NCBI RefSeq assembly: GCF_029227915.1
Contig: NC_079881.1
Location: forward strand, 21,305,501 to 21,365,500
DNA length: 60,000 nucleotides
From: Hydractinia symbiolongicarpus
Taxonomy: Eukaryota; Cnidaria; Hydrozoa; Anthoathecata; Hydractiniidae
Direction of reading: 5' to 3'
Both the position numbers and the translations under genes were made by a program. The notes beneath the pieces were generated by a model. The model made no database searches. It had not been told where the DNA came from and was given only the letters and a program-made list of their open reading frames with translations. Of this stretch, positions 38,301 through 43,267 are shown one piece after another (the stretch's first letter is position 1; the number at the start of each line of letters is the position of its first letter).

Positions 38301-41254
38301 ACGTATATATTTCTTTCTATTAATCATAAGTTTGTACACAAGTACTCTTTGGGAGTAAAACTTTTTAGAAATCTCAATTCTCCTTGGATTTTGTTCTCAA
38401 AGTACGGTAGAATTCTATCGTTTTGTTCAAGAGTTGTTATCCCAAAATTATTCACCTATTTGCTTCAATTCCACAATTTAAATTTAAATATGCTCGTTTA
38501 AAATTTTGTAGGCCTTTGTTTTCATAACTGTTTGGACCAAACTTCATTCTTCTTTAACCAATGGAAGAAAGTTGTTAAATTTGTAACTGTAGGATGTAGT
38601 AAATGTCACATGTAGACAACGTCATGTTTTAACCTCTTCTTTCATCTTTATTCTGTTTTGTTTTAGCTTGCAATGGTACTCACTTCGGTGATGGTTGTTT
38701 AAACAAATGTCCATGCAATGGAACACATGCGACTGGTCTTTGTCATCATGTCACTGGTCAATGCAGGTGTCAAGCTGGCTATACTGGATTCCTTTGTAAT
38801 GAAAGTAGGTGCTATACTTTGTTGCAGAAAACAAAAATTGTGTTATGAACAAGTTGAACATGAGAATACACTAATGAGATACTAGTTTTTTTTGTTTTTT
38901 GTTTTGTTATTTAATATATATATATTTATATATTTAAGATTTTATTGTTGATAACATTTGAGTTTATTTTATATCATTTTGTACAGATTGAAGAGCCATT
39001 GTAGTATATAAACACCCTGAAATACATTTTACTTCTGATGTGATTGTTTCAGGAAGTCATAGATGTCATTTTTAGATGTCACTATTGCATATTTTTGATT
39101 CAATCTTTGATAATCACAGTAAAACACCGCTATATAGGGACTATTTTCATACTTTTTTTTTTATATCTTTCTTACAAATAAGTCTCCTTTTTATTTTAGC
39201 ATGTCCAGTGAACAAGTACGGTGTCGGTTGTGAGTTTGTTTGTTCATGTGATGATTGTGATCCGGTGGATGGTTGTGCAGGTAAACTTTTCTTTGAAAGC
39301 TATAAAACAAATTTATTGAGAAGGGTGGTTAACGCTTCTTGTTTGGTTACCAAGCTTGCTATCTGTTTTTCTCCACGTGAGACTAAGATACTAGTTCGAG
39401 CTATCAAAAAGATATTGAGTAGTGGAGATATTACGTACTAGTTTTTTAAAGCTGACAACTAACTTTCGTTGTTGTTGTTTTTCAGCTAAACGGTCCAGCA
39501 ATCAGATTGTGAGTGTTTACGTCCCTGCAGGTGTGGTATGTTTGGTTGTGTTAGTTCTTCTCATCGCAGCTTTCATTCTATGGAAACGACGTAGTACAAA
39601 GAAAGATAAACTGAATGATAAGAAGTTTAATCAAAGGTAACGTTCATATTTCTTTAGCATAGCCGAGGTGATTTTTTTTAATGTCGGTGGTAACATGGGT
39701 TCGTTATTGTCTCTTTAGCGTTACTAAGAAGGAGTTGATGAAGAATGAATTTCAATTAAAGGGAGCTAGTAAGTACTGTTGTATGGGTTGCGAGGTAGTT
39801 ATGCGTGGTGTACTTCTGTGGTATTTATCTGACTTATGGTAGTTTTCAGTGTATAAGTTCAAAATATATTTTTGTTTTGTCTAGCAAACACAACATATGA
39901 TGGTAATGATGGAACCTACCAAGATGTCAATCACCACAAACCTAATCCTATTTACGAATCAAATGTTGACAATCTACAAAATCCAATCTATTCCTCCACA
40001 CAGGATCCACAAAGCCAGTATGATACGTTGTTTAAGAAGAAACAGTTGGAGAAAAACTCTTCCGGATATGCCCACCTTGGAACTACAGCGTCCAAAGCAG
40101 AGAATAATTATGACAGCTTGCATGACAGCTCACATGACAGACCCACATCAACGCAGTCCAATGATCTGTACAATCAGCTAAACTTTCAGCAGCATGGTCA
40201 TGATAATGTCCATGCTAATCTAATTTACGGGTCAGTTGATACAGGTGCAAACCATTCTTCGTATGATTCGTTGTCTAGAAACCAACAGCCGAACGCAGCT
40301 ACCGTTGACCCATGTTATGATCACATTGGTAATCAGACATTAGCCAATCAAAATAGTTCATATGATAGCCTCAACCAATCAAACTTAAAGAAAATCTCTC
40401 TACCAAAAGAATCAGAATACGCAGTAGCAAACGTCGGAATGTACAACAGCTTATCAAATAACGTCAAAGCTACATCGCCGTCGGATATTTTTGCTGCGGA
40501 CGAGGAATATAATACTTTGCATAACACACAGGGTAACCAAAAGCGACAACAAACCTATGATCACCTTGCGCAAACATCAGAATATGAAATCCCCAACGCA
40601 CAGAAAAGCGCGGGAGATGTTTCTGCACGATCGTCGAACAAGATTGGAAAGAAAGAAAAGAAAAAAGATGAAAGGGGGAAGGGTAAAAATAAAACGAAAG
40701 AAAAGAAGGAGAAACAAGGTGGTCGTTTAAGATATTCTAGTCTGGATGAAGAGAAGAATGATGATAATGATAAGTAAGTTACTTTCTTTGCATCAAGTTC
40801 TGTTAAACTTCAGTAAGTTTTTACCTACAACCTTGCCAAAATTGTGGAGACACTTTTCAATATTCCAATTATTTACACACTTTCACCCCACCCCTTATAC
40901 AATGTTGCCTTCATGTTTTTTTGAAGACTGAAGTTTGCTGCCATGACTCTCCAACATCGTTTAAAGGGAAGATGGGATAAAAAGAATCGTAATTCTGCAT
41001 TTATTGCGTTTTCTGCCATTGATTATCATTTTTTTGCATTTTTTTCAACTACTTTTAGCAACCAATACAGCTGCTCTGCTGGAGTTGTCATGATTGCTTG
41101 AAATTGTTTTTTTTTTTCTGCGTGACTCTGAATGTTGTTTTAATGTGTTTAGTGGATACTATGAGAAGCTTTATTATGTTTTTAACCTAAATGTGTATGT
41201 TAATTTAATTTGTTTTCTTTTAGTATGTATGCAGTTGTAGAGAAGAAGAAATGA
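2253..41254 (+). CDS. MEGF10-like: MEGF10/Draper/CED-1-like EMI and multiple-EGF transmembrane receptor (22 exons, 1215 aa)
   Basis: Exons: 2253-2377, 10244-10342, 11151-11254, 27394-27483, 28161-28407, 29119-29239, 30061-30197, 30413-30673, 31747-32042, 32325-32409, 32515-32585, 32664-32795, 33593-33721, 34116-34247, 36860-36994, 37809-37952, 38667-38804, 39200-39280, 39486-39636, 39719-39768, 39885-40773, 41224-41254. They sum to 3648 nt with no internal stop, and every junction keeps frame. Domains: signal peptide (about 1-20), EMI (about 42-109), about 16 EGF-like repeats of the CxCxxGWxGxxC type plus a partial one (110-842), transmembrane helix (about 854-875) and cytoplasmic tail. The tail has NPIY at 930-933 and 942-945 and eleven YxxL/I motifs. 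In bilaterians this architecture marks phagocytic receptors for dying cells and debris, which signal through CED-6/GULP (NPxY) and Src/Syk-type kinases (YxxL pairs). Function here is inferred from family. The final exon and the exact orthology (MEGF10, MEGF11, Jedi or Draper) are the least certain parts. Confidence 0.87.
2421..2444. repeat. AT dinucleotide microsatellite
   Basis: A short run of alternating A and T just inside intron 1. Similar AT runs occur near 21145-21190, 25170-25182 and 41460-41494. Confidence 0.8.
2766..2997. repeat. GC-richer dispersed-repeat-like block of unknown family
   Basis: About 230 bases have clearly higher GC content than the surrounding intron and no open frame. 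An abrupt switch in composition on both sides suggests an old insertion such as a short non-autonomous element. It is followed by a degenerate AATAATGGT-type run (about 3000-3038). I recognise no tRNA-like box or terminal repeat. Confidence 0.3.
3996..4283 (-). pseudogene. Integrase core fragment of the gypsy element
   Basis: VQDSFTRFPAVKI supplies the first catalytic Asp of the integrase core. YGNPERHRTDNGPPFNSQEF supplies the second Asp with the DNGPPF signature. The frame breaks before the catalytic Glu region is clear. A weakly integrase-tail-like basic stretch follows at 3412-3879. Confidence 0.75.
4706..4945 (-). pseudogene. RNase H fragment of the gypsy element
   Basis: The minus-strand stretch contains IFTDQKPLISIF and a later GKKNPADYLSHH, the usual C-terminal signature of Ty3/gypsy RNase H. 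It is an isolated open piece between broken connector and integrase pieces. Confidence 0.75.
5544..5990 (-). pseudogene. Reverse-transcriptase fragments of the gypsy element
   Basis: Two minus-strand open stretches (5778-5990 and 5544-5744) give the fingers/palm start of a gypsy RT, including GIIKEHDGPAPWVSNFV and the FTKLDFKAAFHQ palm motif with its catalytic Asp. They are in different frames, and the second catalytic Asp pair is not found. A coding-dead remnant. Confidence 0.75.
6398..6826 (-). pseudogene. Gag-like zinc-knuckle fragment of the gypsy element
   Basis: A 142-codon open stretch contains a Cys-rich part: CPKCSS followed by CFKCGKKGHF...C, a retroviral-type zinc knuckle with a slightly long last spacing. 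A Ser/Glu-rich tail follows. It lies 5' of the protease motif on the minus strand, as expected for gag. No complete gag start is visible. Confidence 0.7.
7000..9267. other. Intronic AT-rich sequence, nothing recognised
   Basis: No open frame, RNA gene or repeat structure that I can support. Many homopolymer A/T runs. Confidence 0.5.
9268..9976. mobile_element. Small DNA-transposon remnant with imperfect inverted termini
   Basis: The left end at 9268-9296 and the reverse complement of 9948-9976 align over 29 bases at 23 positions. Each end contains two AAATTAAC blocks separated by about 12 bases. The interior, about 650 bases, holds a plus-strand fragment near 9650-9765 that reads like a short transposase tail (TEKGCNIITAGCRAAGI) and a minus-strand acidic fragment near 9455-9550 (LSSDEEDIVENL then stop). 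No intact transposase is present. The family is unresolved; a pogo/Tigger-like origin is only a guess. Confidence 0.45.
10244..10342 (+). CDS. MEGF10-like: Receptor exon 2: first half of the EMI domain
   Basis: Acceptor TTCACCTTAG, donor GTTAGT. The translation CSQPYSKLVKISY...TYYTRC...WFTCKKT carries the EMI hallmarks: an early Cys, YYTxC, and a WFxC segment before the basic RT.Y region. It is shorter than the mammalian equivalent between the first and second Cys. The phase fits both neighbours exactly. Confidence 0.85.
10343..11150 (+). other. Intron 2 of the receptor gene
   Basis: 808 bases between two halves of the EMI domain. AT-rich, with no recognisable insert. Confidence 0.75.
11151..11254 (+). 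CDS. MEGF10-like: Receptor exon 3: second half of the EMI domain
   Basis: Acceptor CTATATAG, donor GTAAGT. The translation (R)TSYRTVKKTFYKEI...YRECVKNYILNDTKMCI matches the EMI C-terminal pattern RT.YR...T.Y.....CC.GF......C. One member of the usual adjacent Cys pair is absent (REC-V instead of CC). Confidence 0.85.
11900..12310 (+). mobile_element. Penelope-like element fragment (GIY-YIG endonuclease end)
   Basis: Across shifted plus-strand frames one reads CDAVYVGES, then KNEIAD, and near 12145-12180 LPEIWLPAFRK. The same landmarks occur in the Penelope-like copy at 22956-23890. The tail at about 12245-12290 (ACATAAAGCGAACTTTTAG) resembles 26765-26795. It is a 5'-truncated, frameshifted relic. 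Confidence 0.65.
12311..16309. other. Intronic sequence with no gene recognised
   Basis: AT-rich with scattered short open frames (for example 12717-12935, 15059-15247, 15414-15650, 16116-16301) that show no family motif and overlap on opposite strands. A slightly GC-richer patch near 14320-14460 could be an old short repeat. Confidence 0.5.
16310..16754. mobile_element. MITE-like element with about 20-bp terminal inverted repeats
   Basis: The left end TAAATGATCGATTAAGCCCC (16310-16329) and the reverse complement of 16735-16754 differ at one base. Inside, a motif including TTATTTGTCAAAATGGGTTT and a following GGGAAGGGGGCTT block occurs twice in direct orientation (about 16333 and 16670), each close to one end. 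No coding capacity. The TA at both outer edges could be a TA target duplication, as in Tc1/mariner-type MITEs. Confidence 0.65.
17728..21140 (-). mobile_element. Near full-length LINE retrotransposon with (ATG)n 3' tail
   Basis: The minus-strand element runs from a 5' region near 21000-21140 through an intact ORF (20956-17765) to a short 3' UTR. It ends in ten CAT triplets at 17728-17757, which read as an (ATG)n tail on the element strand. Simple-repeat tails in place of poly(A) are known for RTE-type and related LINEs. A second, 5'-truncated copy at 24488-24966 differs at only about six positions over some 470 bases by eye, so the family was recently mobile. The 5' boundary is approximate. 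Confidence 0.88.
17765..20956 (-). CDS. LINE ORF: AP endonuclease, reverse transcriptase and PHD-like zinc finger (1063 aa)
   Basis: An uninterrupted ORF. The N-terminal APE-type endonuclease has ASVNVGTLRGR, CCVQEVRW, GGDFNGHVG (about 188-197) and SQHRLLVCD with the catalytic His near 284. The reverse transcriptase has FVDLEKAFDRVP, VHQGSVLSPLLF and the catalytic YADD at about 740-743. A Cys4-His-Cys3 cluster follows at about 797-841: CGVC, FCQTC, HWVHKKC, then CKRC, the spacing of a PHD-type finger. The C-terminal part has LYGSETWAVK and GRPRKTWQEV, seen in RTE/CR1-related LINEs. The ORF reverse-transcribes element RNA at nicked DNA (target-primed). All catalytic motifs look intact, so the protein may be functional. 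The clade is uncertain, and the annotated start may not be the natural one. Confidence 0.88.
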   Translation of the reverse strand: MAVRIVNQTNCVNGAGTLRSEGVAHGRTDVRCEHRQTVTQLSHHKVDNTRLRMASVNVGTLRGRAGEVVEMLERRSVDMCCVQEVRWRGASVRFVEGRRARYKLFWIGNSDGYGGVGIFVAKKWVEKVIDVMRVNSRIIVIKFLIGNRIVTFLSVYAPQCGLSEEDKDKFYDELIAVTSKFGDTELVMVGGDFNGHVGKSSEGYRGVHGGYGFGSRNKEGERLLEFGMATDMVVCNTSFSKRQSRLITYESGGCKTQIDYFLVRKSDKKVVKDVKVISGEECVSQHRLLVCDIILKSVKEAKGKYRPRRKVWKLKEEIVARQFSAKVQQLAYNSQCDSDNVESTWTTLKNCLLEASDDTCGWTKGPARHRQTWWWNNEVDQCIKEKRKLWKEWKSGGSKNIYLEAKRHARTAVYKAKSEAERNRFADVLRREDQRNEVFKIAKQMKKTNQDIVGEKCIRNDEGVLASTEEEKRVAWKNHYQRLLNTEFDWDEDNLSDDDVVEGPAMQIKTEWVVEAIRKLKIGKAAGVSGIVAEMVKASGYFGVELITSLANQIIKDGAIPSEWQSSVIVNCFKGKGDALERGNYRGLKLVDQVMKVIERVIDRLLRERINIDRMQFGFVPGRGTTDAIFLLRQLQEKYLEKRKNLYFAFVDLEKAFDRVPRKVIWWAMRKLGVDEWLVTMVQSMYSNARSRVKINDSLSDEFSVNVGVHQGSVLSPLLFILVLEALSMEFRTGCPWELLYADDLVLIAESMEELVEKFEKWKKGLEEKGLKVNTAKSKVMISSIAAKCDLVVGKWPCGVCRKGVGSNSIFCQTCKHWVHKKCSSISGRLRAGIQFVCKRCKGEIIENEVFPALMMYNSGSLEIVKNFCYLGDMLGSEGGVGRSVTCRIGSAWKKFRELLPLLTSRVLSIEVKGRLYEACVRSVMLYGSETWAVKQEDLDRLEKNDMRMVRWMCNASLRDRKSSDELRSRLSLRRIKDVIQIRRLNWLGHLERMEEDNWVRKCRDLIVPGAKPRGRPRKTWQEVIRTDLIQRKLSLDLTQSRSDWKRVINIPRPTHASMENGR
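22269..22643 (+). pseudogene. Reverse-transcriptase fragment of the CR1/L2-like LINE
   Basis: A 124-codon open piece has the RT fingers and palm landmarks NPVHKSGS, NYRLIWILPVLSTILE, GYRRKRSTEQA and the motif-A region NVDLSKAFETLSH with the catalytic Asp. The YADD region that should follow appears frameshifted at about 22735-22750 (VADDTVLF-like). Inactive. Confidence 0.7.
22956..23890 (-). mobile_element. Penelope-like retroelement, 3' half (RT tail and GIY-YIG endonuclease)
   Basis: The minus strand reads, in order, an RT tail with YRKPTHTDQYLNFESNH (23510-23875), then a GIY-YIG core NVVYEILCKDCDAVYIGKTK (about 23400-23458). Next come RNGDVKKNEIADHSW and IDRESRTTARKIKE (23143-23361), ending LPEIWLPALQKK. 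This is the standard Penelope order RT then GIY-YIG. A non-coding segment at 22960-23130, with a GGAGAAGGATCTCCTGAAAC-type motif on the minus strand, resembles the terminal part of these elements. It is broken into several frames and lacks the main RT body. Confidence 0.8.
24488..24966 (-). mobile_element. 5'-truncated copy of the RTE-like LINE
   Basis: This repeats 17728-18222 almost exactly: six CAT triplets at the 3' tail, then the last 148 codons of the LINE ORF (24513-24959). The match stops at 24966, where the full copy continues TTTACC and this one continues CAGTCA. AGTCAT occurs at both outer edges (24485-24490 and 24968-24973), which may be the target-site duplication. Truncation at the 5' end is typical of target-primed insertion. 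Confidence 0.88.
25860..26560. repeat. Degenerate tandem or dispersed repeat cluster
   Basis: A roughly 40-base theme (AGGTAAAC-A-TGT-GCA-ATCCATATAGGT) recurs near 26118, 26243 and 26502 with divergence, separated by 120-260 bases. The left edge has a GC-richer hairpin-like TAGCCGGTGAACCGGCG. There is no coding content. It may be the remains of a non-autonomous element. Confidence 0.4.
26745..27010 (+). mobile_element. Penelope-like terminal fragment
   Basis: CTAGGTCC, GTTAATTAC and CTGATTGGTTGATT in this order match the reverse complement of 23040-23135 in the minus-strand Penelope copy. The start (AACATAAGGCAAACTTTTAG) matches the tail of the copy at 11900-12310. Only non-coding element sequence is left. 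Confidence 0.5.
27394..27483 (+). CDS. MEGF10-like: Receptor exon 4: first EGF repeat
   Basis: The translation PYCRTCKHGKCVAPYACQCYDGYIGNGCEA is the post-EMI EGF repeat of the family (C..C.HG.C.AP..C.C..G..G..C). Acceptor TTTATTTTAG. The donor is GCAAGT, so intron 4 is a GC-AG intron if the model is right. A GT donor two bases away does not exist. Confidence 0.85.
28161..32042 (+). CDS. MEGF10-like: Receptor exons 5-9: EGF repeats 2-9
   Basis: Exons 28161-28407, 29119-29239, 30061-30197, 30413-30673 and 31747-32042, with donors GTGAGT, GTAAGT, GTGAGA, GTGAGT and GTGAGT. The repeats follow C....YG..C...C.C.N.A.C....G.C.C..GW.G..C, as in CPVNKYGTNCTLSC and CKSGTFGVNCKKKC. Several repeats are split across exons and join perfectly in frame. 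Repeat 7 has an unusual insertion (TVGNAEGNQTTLEP) between its first two Cys. Introns between them show no recognisable element. Confidence 0.87.
32325..32795 (+). CDS. MEGF10-like: Receptor exons 10-12: EGF repeats 10-11
   Basis: Exons 32325-32409, 32515-32585 and 32664-32795, with unusually short introns (105 and 78 bases). Repeat 10 (CSDNDVTKWKFGLGCTKAC then CHGMSGKCTCKTGW) is split over exons 10 and 11. Repeat 11 (CNGTHYGKDCSERC) fills exon 12. The donor of exon 10 is the weaker GTTAAA. Confidence 0.83.
32796..33592 (+). other. Intron 12 of the receptor gene
   Basis: AT-rich. An imperfect inverted repeat of about 13 bases lies near 33371-33415. Nothing else recognised. Confidence 0.6.
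33593..34247 (+). CDS. MEGF10-like: Receptor exons 13-14: EGF repeats 12-13
   Basis: Exons 33593-33721 and 34116-34247, each exactly one EGF repeat with symmetric phase-1 boundaries: CATGYYGQDCASTCTC and CKEGYYGRRCESQCHC. The one-repeat-one-exon pattern suggests growth of the array by exon duplication. Confidence 0.88.
35134..36643. mobile_element. 1.5-kb element with 25-bp inverted termini and mirrored internal repeat arrays
   Basis: The termini GGACATATTTTTTTTGCGTG... (35134-35158) and the reverse complement of 36619-36643 match at 24 of 25 bases. Inside, a motif of about 24 bases (GAGCAnnTnTGGAGCnnnATAGTC) appears near 35195, 35297, 35422 and 35556. Its reverse complement (GACTATnnnGCTCCAnATnTGCTC) appears near 35950, 36112, 36271 and 36427. 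A perfect hairpin sits near the middle. No open frame codes for a transposase, so it is a non-autonomous element of unknown family. A target-site duplication is not clear. Confidence 0.65.
35852..35906. repeat. Perfect 26-bp-arm hairpin
   Basis: The arms at 35852-35877 and 35881-35906 are perfect reverse complements around a 3-base loop (AGT). The hairpin lies almost exactly at the midpoint of the 35134-36643 element. Confidence 0.85.
36860..36994 (+). CDS. MEGF10-like: Receptor exon 15: EGF repeat 14
   Basis: Acceptor TATCTTTTCAG, donor GTATAT. The translation CPNWSYGLNCLLRCSCPKNN and NGNCVCKSGFNGTDC is a full repeat in a single phase-1 exon. The donor falls directly against the ATTC microsatellite. 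Confidence 0.86.
36997..37104. repeat. ATTC tetranucleotide microsatellite with interruptions
   Basis: Mostly repeated ATTC units interrupted by AGTT, TGTT and one CGTT. It lies two bases beyond the exon 15 donor. Confidence 0.85.
37162..37727. repeat. Perfect tandem duplication of a 283-bp unit
   Basis: 37162-37444 and 37445-37727 appear identical base for base by eye. The second copy ends 81 bases before exon 16. The open frames inside each copy are AT-rich, lack family motifs, and are treated as non-coding intron. The identity points to a recent duplication or an assembly artefact. Confidence 0.88.
37809..39280 (+). CDS. MEGF10-like: Receptor exons 16-18: EGF repeats 15-16 and a partial repeat
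   Basis: Exons 37809-37952, 38667-38804 and 39200-39280. Repeat 15 begins CIGGYWGSGCVYKCGC and repeat 16 CNGTHFGDGCLNKCPC. The last exon (CPVNKYGVGCEFVCSCDDCDP) is a half repeat that ends the ectodomain; its opening CPVNKYG echoes repeat 2. All boundaries are phase 1. Confidence 0.86.
39486..39636 (+). CDS. MEGF10-like: Receptor exon 19: transmembrane segment
   Basis: The translation gives VPAGVVCLVVLVLLIAAFIL followed by the stop-transfer sequence WKRRSTKKDK, a single type I transmembrane helix at residues about 854-875. Acceptor TTTTTCAG, donor GTAACG. Confidence 0.88.
39719..40773 (+). CDS. MEGF10-like: Receptor exons 20-21: cytoplasmic tail with NPxY and multiple YxxL/I motifs
   Basis: Exons 39719-39768 and 39885-40773. 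The tail has NPIYES and NPIYSS (PTB-binding type). YDTL 955, YAHL 971 and YDSL 985 follow, then YNQL 1005, YGSV 1024, YDSL 1036, YDHI 1054, YDSL 1069, YNSL 1096, YNTL 1118, YDHL 1134 and YSSL near the end. Spacings of 10-12 residues between several neighbours (955/971/985, 1054/1069, 1118/1134) satisfy the ITAM rule YxxL/I-x6-12-YxxL/I. A Lys-rich segment (GKKEKKKDERGKGK) precedes the last YSSL. Donor GTAAGT at 40774. Confidence 0.87.
41224..41254 (+). CDS. MEGF10-like: Receptor exon 22: terminal exon
   Basis: After the acceptor TTTCTTTTAG the frame reads NMYAVVEKKK then TGA, in phase with the previous donor. Without splicing, exon 21 would stop one codon later (K then TAA). A second acceptor at 41151-41152 would instead add GYYEKLYY, another YxxL-like motif. 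This exon is the least certain of the model. Confidence 0.6.
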
Positions 41255-43267
41255 AAATATTCAATTGGCTGGCCAATCTAACGTTATTAATTGTATTGTT
41301 AAAAAATATTTTGTTCACAAAACGTCGTTGTTTCGATGATTTAGTCTTCTTATCTACAAGTTATCTGCCTTTTTCCTGAAATTCTAGTTAAATATATATA
41401 GTTTATAATTCTAGTCTTTTCAACTATATATATTCTATATTATATATTTTATATAGATGTATTATATAAACTATATATATATATATATATATAGGGACTA
41501 CGAAACGGCTGTTGGTTTTCGACTTTAGTGACTTACACGAAAGTCGAGCTAATGGCGGTGAAAAAATTTCTGATCACTGAAAAACATCTTAATCTTAAAT
41601 AAGTTGGAAAGTCACAAAAGTCAGCAGGAATAAAAAAAATCGTTTTTTTTGTCAAATGTTAAACTTCTCCAACAAACATTAACTTTATTTTTCACAACCA
41701 TGATTATAATAATATATATTTAATAATATATTTTCTGACAAATCCAGGTAATGTGGGTGAATATTTAGTAAAGTGGGAGTCACGTGGGTGGGTTGATAGG
41801 GTTGAACAAGTGGTTACATGTAATAAAGTTAAATTCCTGTTATTATTTATTTTCTATAAAATTTAAGAATTCACAAACGATTTAATAATATAAAGTAAAA
41901 AACGAATAGAATAAAAAAAAGAAGACAGAATTAGCAGAGTCAAAATCTTTGTTCACAAAATATTTTCCTATTTTCGTTAAAAATAAGTTTAGAGAGTTTT
42001 TTTATTAAAAAATTTTTTTTATATAATTTTTTCTCTAAATAGAATTGAAGATTTAAGCATTTTATATTTTTCTACATCAATGTTCTGATATTGTTTTTTA
42101 TTTGTAAATTTTTAGATACATAATTTTTGTATATCTGATTGGTTGAAGTAGTTTATAATTTTTTCTATTTTTATATAATTATTTTTGTTGTTTTGTTTTA
42201 TAATATATATATATTTTTATAAGGTTATTTGTTACAACTAAATATATACTTACTTCTACAGATTACTGTTGTGAAAATATTTTTTCGTTGACGACCTGAT
42301 AATTTACAGACCGTGAATTTACAAACCGTGTATCAAATGAGACATTTTTCTGCTGTCTATCAATCCTATTATTTTGAAAAACATTAAAGAAAAATCTTCT
42401 GAGTCAAATCTTCTATTTTTTGTATTTAAAGTTCAAATCATGAAATAAAAATGTATATTGAATACTCTTTCTTCTATAAATTTTACTTGATCCATTTTAT
42501 TTCCATTTTTTATGCTAAAATTTATTTTTAAAGAAAAAGTTGAAGAATTTATGACGTAATCATAAGAATGCTGAGCAAAGCATTTTATCTACATTGTTCA
42601 TGCATGTCAGATTGAGTGCAAGAAGAAAGGGATTGTTTTATGTAATTAATAATGTAATTTAAAAATGTCTTTTTTTTGTTTTGTTTTCCTCTTCAGGGTT
42701 GAAAATGTTTGTTAAGTCACGGTTGTCAATCATGCGAATTTTTTTTTTAATTTTTAATTTTTTTTCCATTCTATCAAAATCAATAAAATTTGTAACTTTC
42801 CCAACAATGCTTGAAAGTAATCAAGCAAACATATTTTTAAACATTCAGTCCATGATATTAATTGCCCTATAATATGAGTTCCACCTCAAAGTATGTTCTA
42901 TTGACGGGACAGGTGTGCATTGGGTTGAAATTGTAGTAGGTGGCGATTCAACTTTTTAGGAGAGTAATTTTGTATATGTTGTAATGTCGTCATCCATGTA
43001 TGTAAATCATGTACAAAAATAACTCTAAGTTTATGACCTTTTTTTTAAATCTCTTTTTTCTCAAATTATTTTAAAACATTTTTGTTGAGTCAGCAATTAT
43101 CTACGGATTTATGTCAGAAATATTTATGGTCGGAATTTTTAAATGTGACGGAAATTATAGTCTAATGGCGACCTTATGACGTTTCGAAATGTGCGTTTTT
43201 TTAGTATAGTATAGATGCATGTTGATGTACGAACATTATTGTAAAAATTTTAATTTTAGGCTTAAAA
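41255..43267. other. Intergenic region between receptor gene and COX11
   Basis: Very AT-rich, with AT runs near 41460-41494. It presumably contains the 3' UTR and polyadenylation site of the receptor gene (AATAAA-type hexamers occur, for example near 41823 and 42445) and the COX11 promoter. A polypyrimidine-AG acceptor-like TAATTTTAG lies at 43251-43259, eight bases before the COX11 ATG. Confidence 0.5.

Noticed and set aside
39076-39441. ORF containing the last EGF half repeat
   Set aside because: Only 39200-39280 fits splice sites and phase; the rest of the frame is intron.
2253-41254. Interpreting the EGF exons as Notch, tenascin or a laminin
   Set aside because: Signal peptide plus EMI domain, the CxCxxGWxGxxC repeat type, and a single helix with NPxY/YxxL tail fit the MEGF10/Draper class. 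There are no LNR, ankyrin, fibronectin or laminin G domains.
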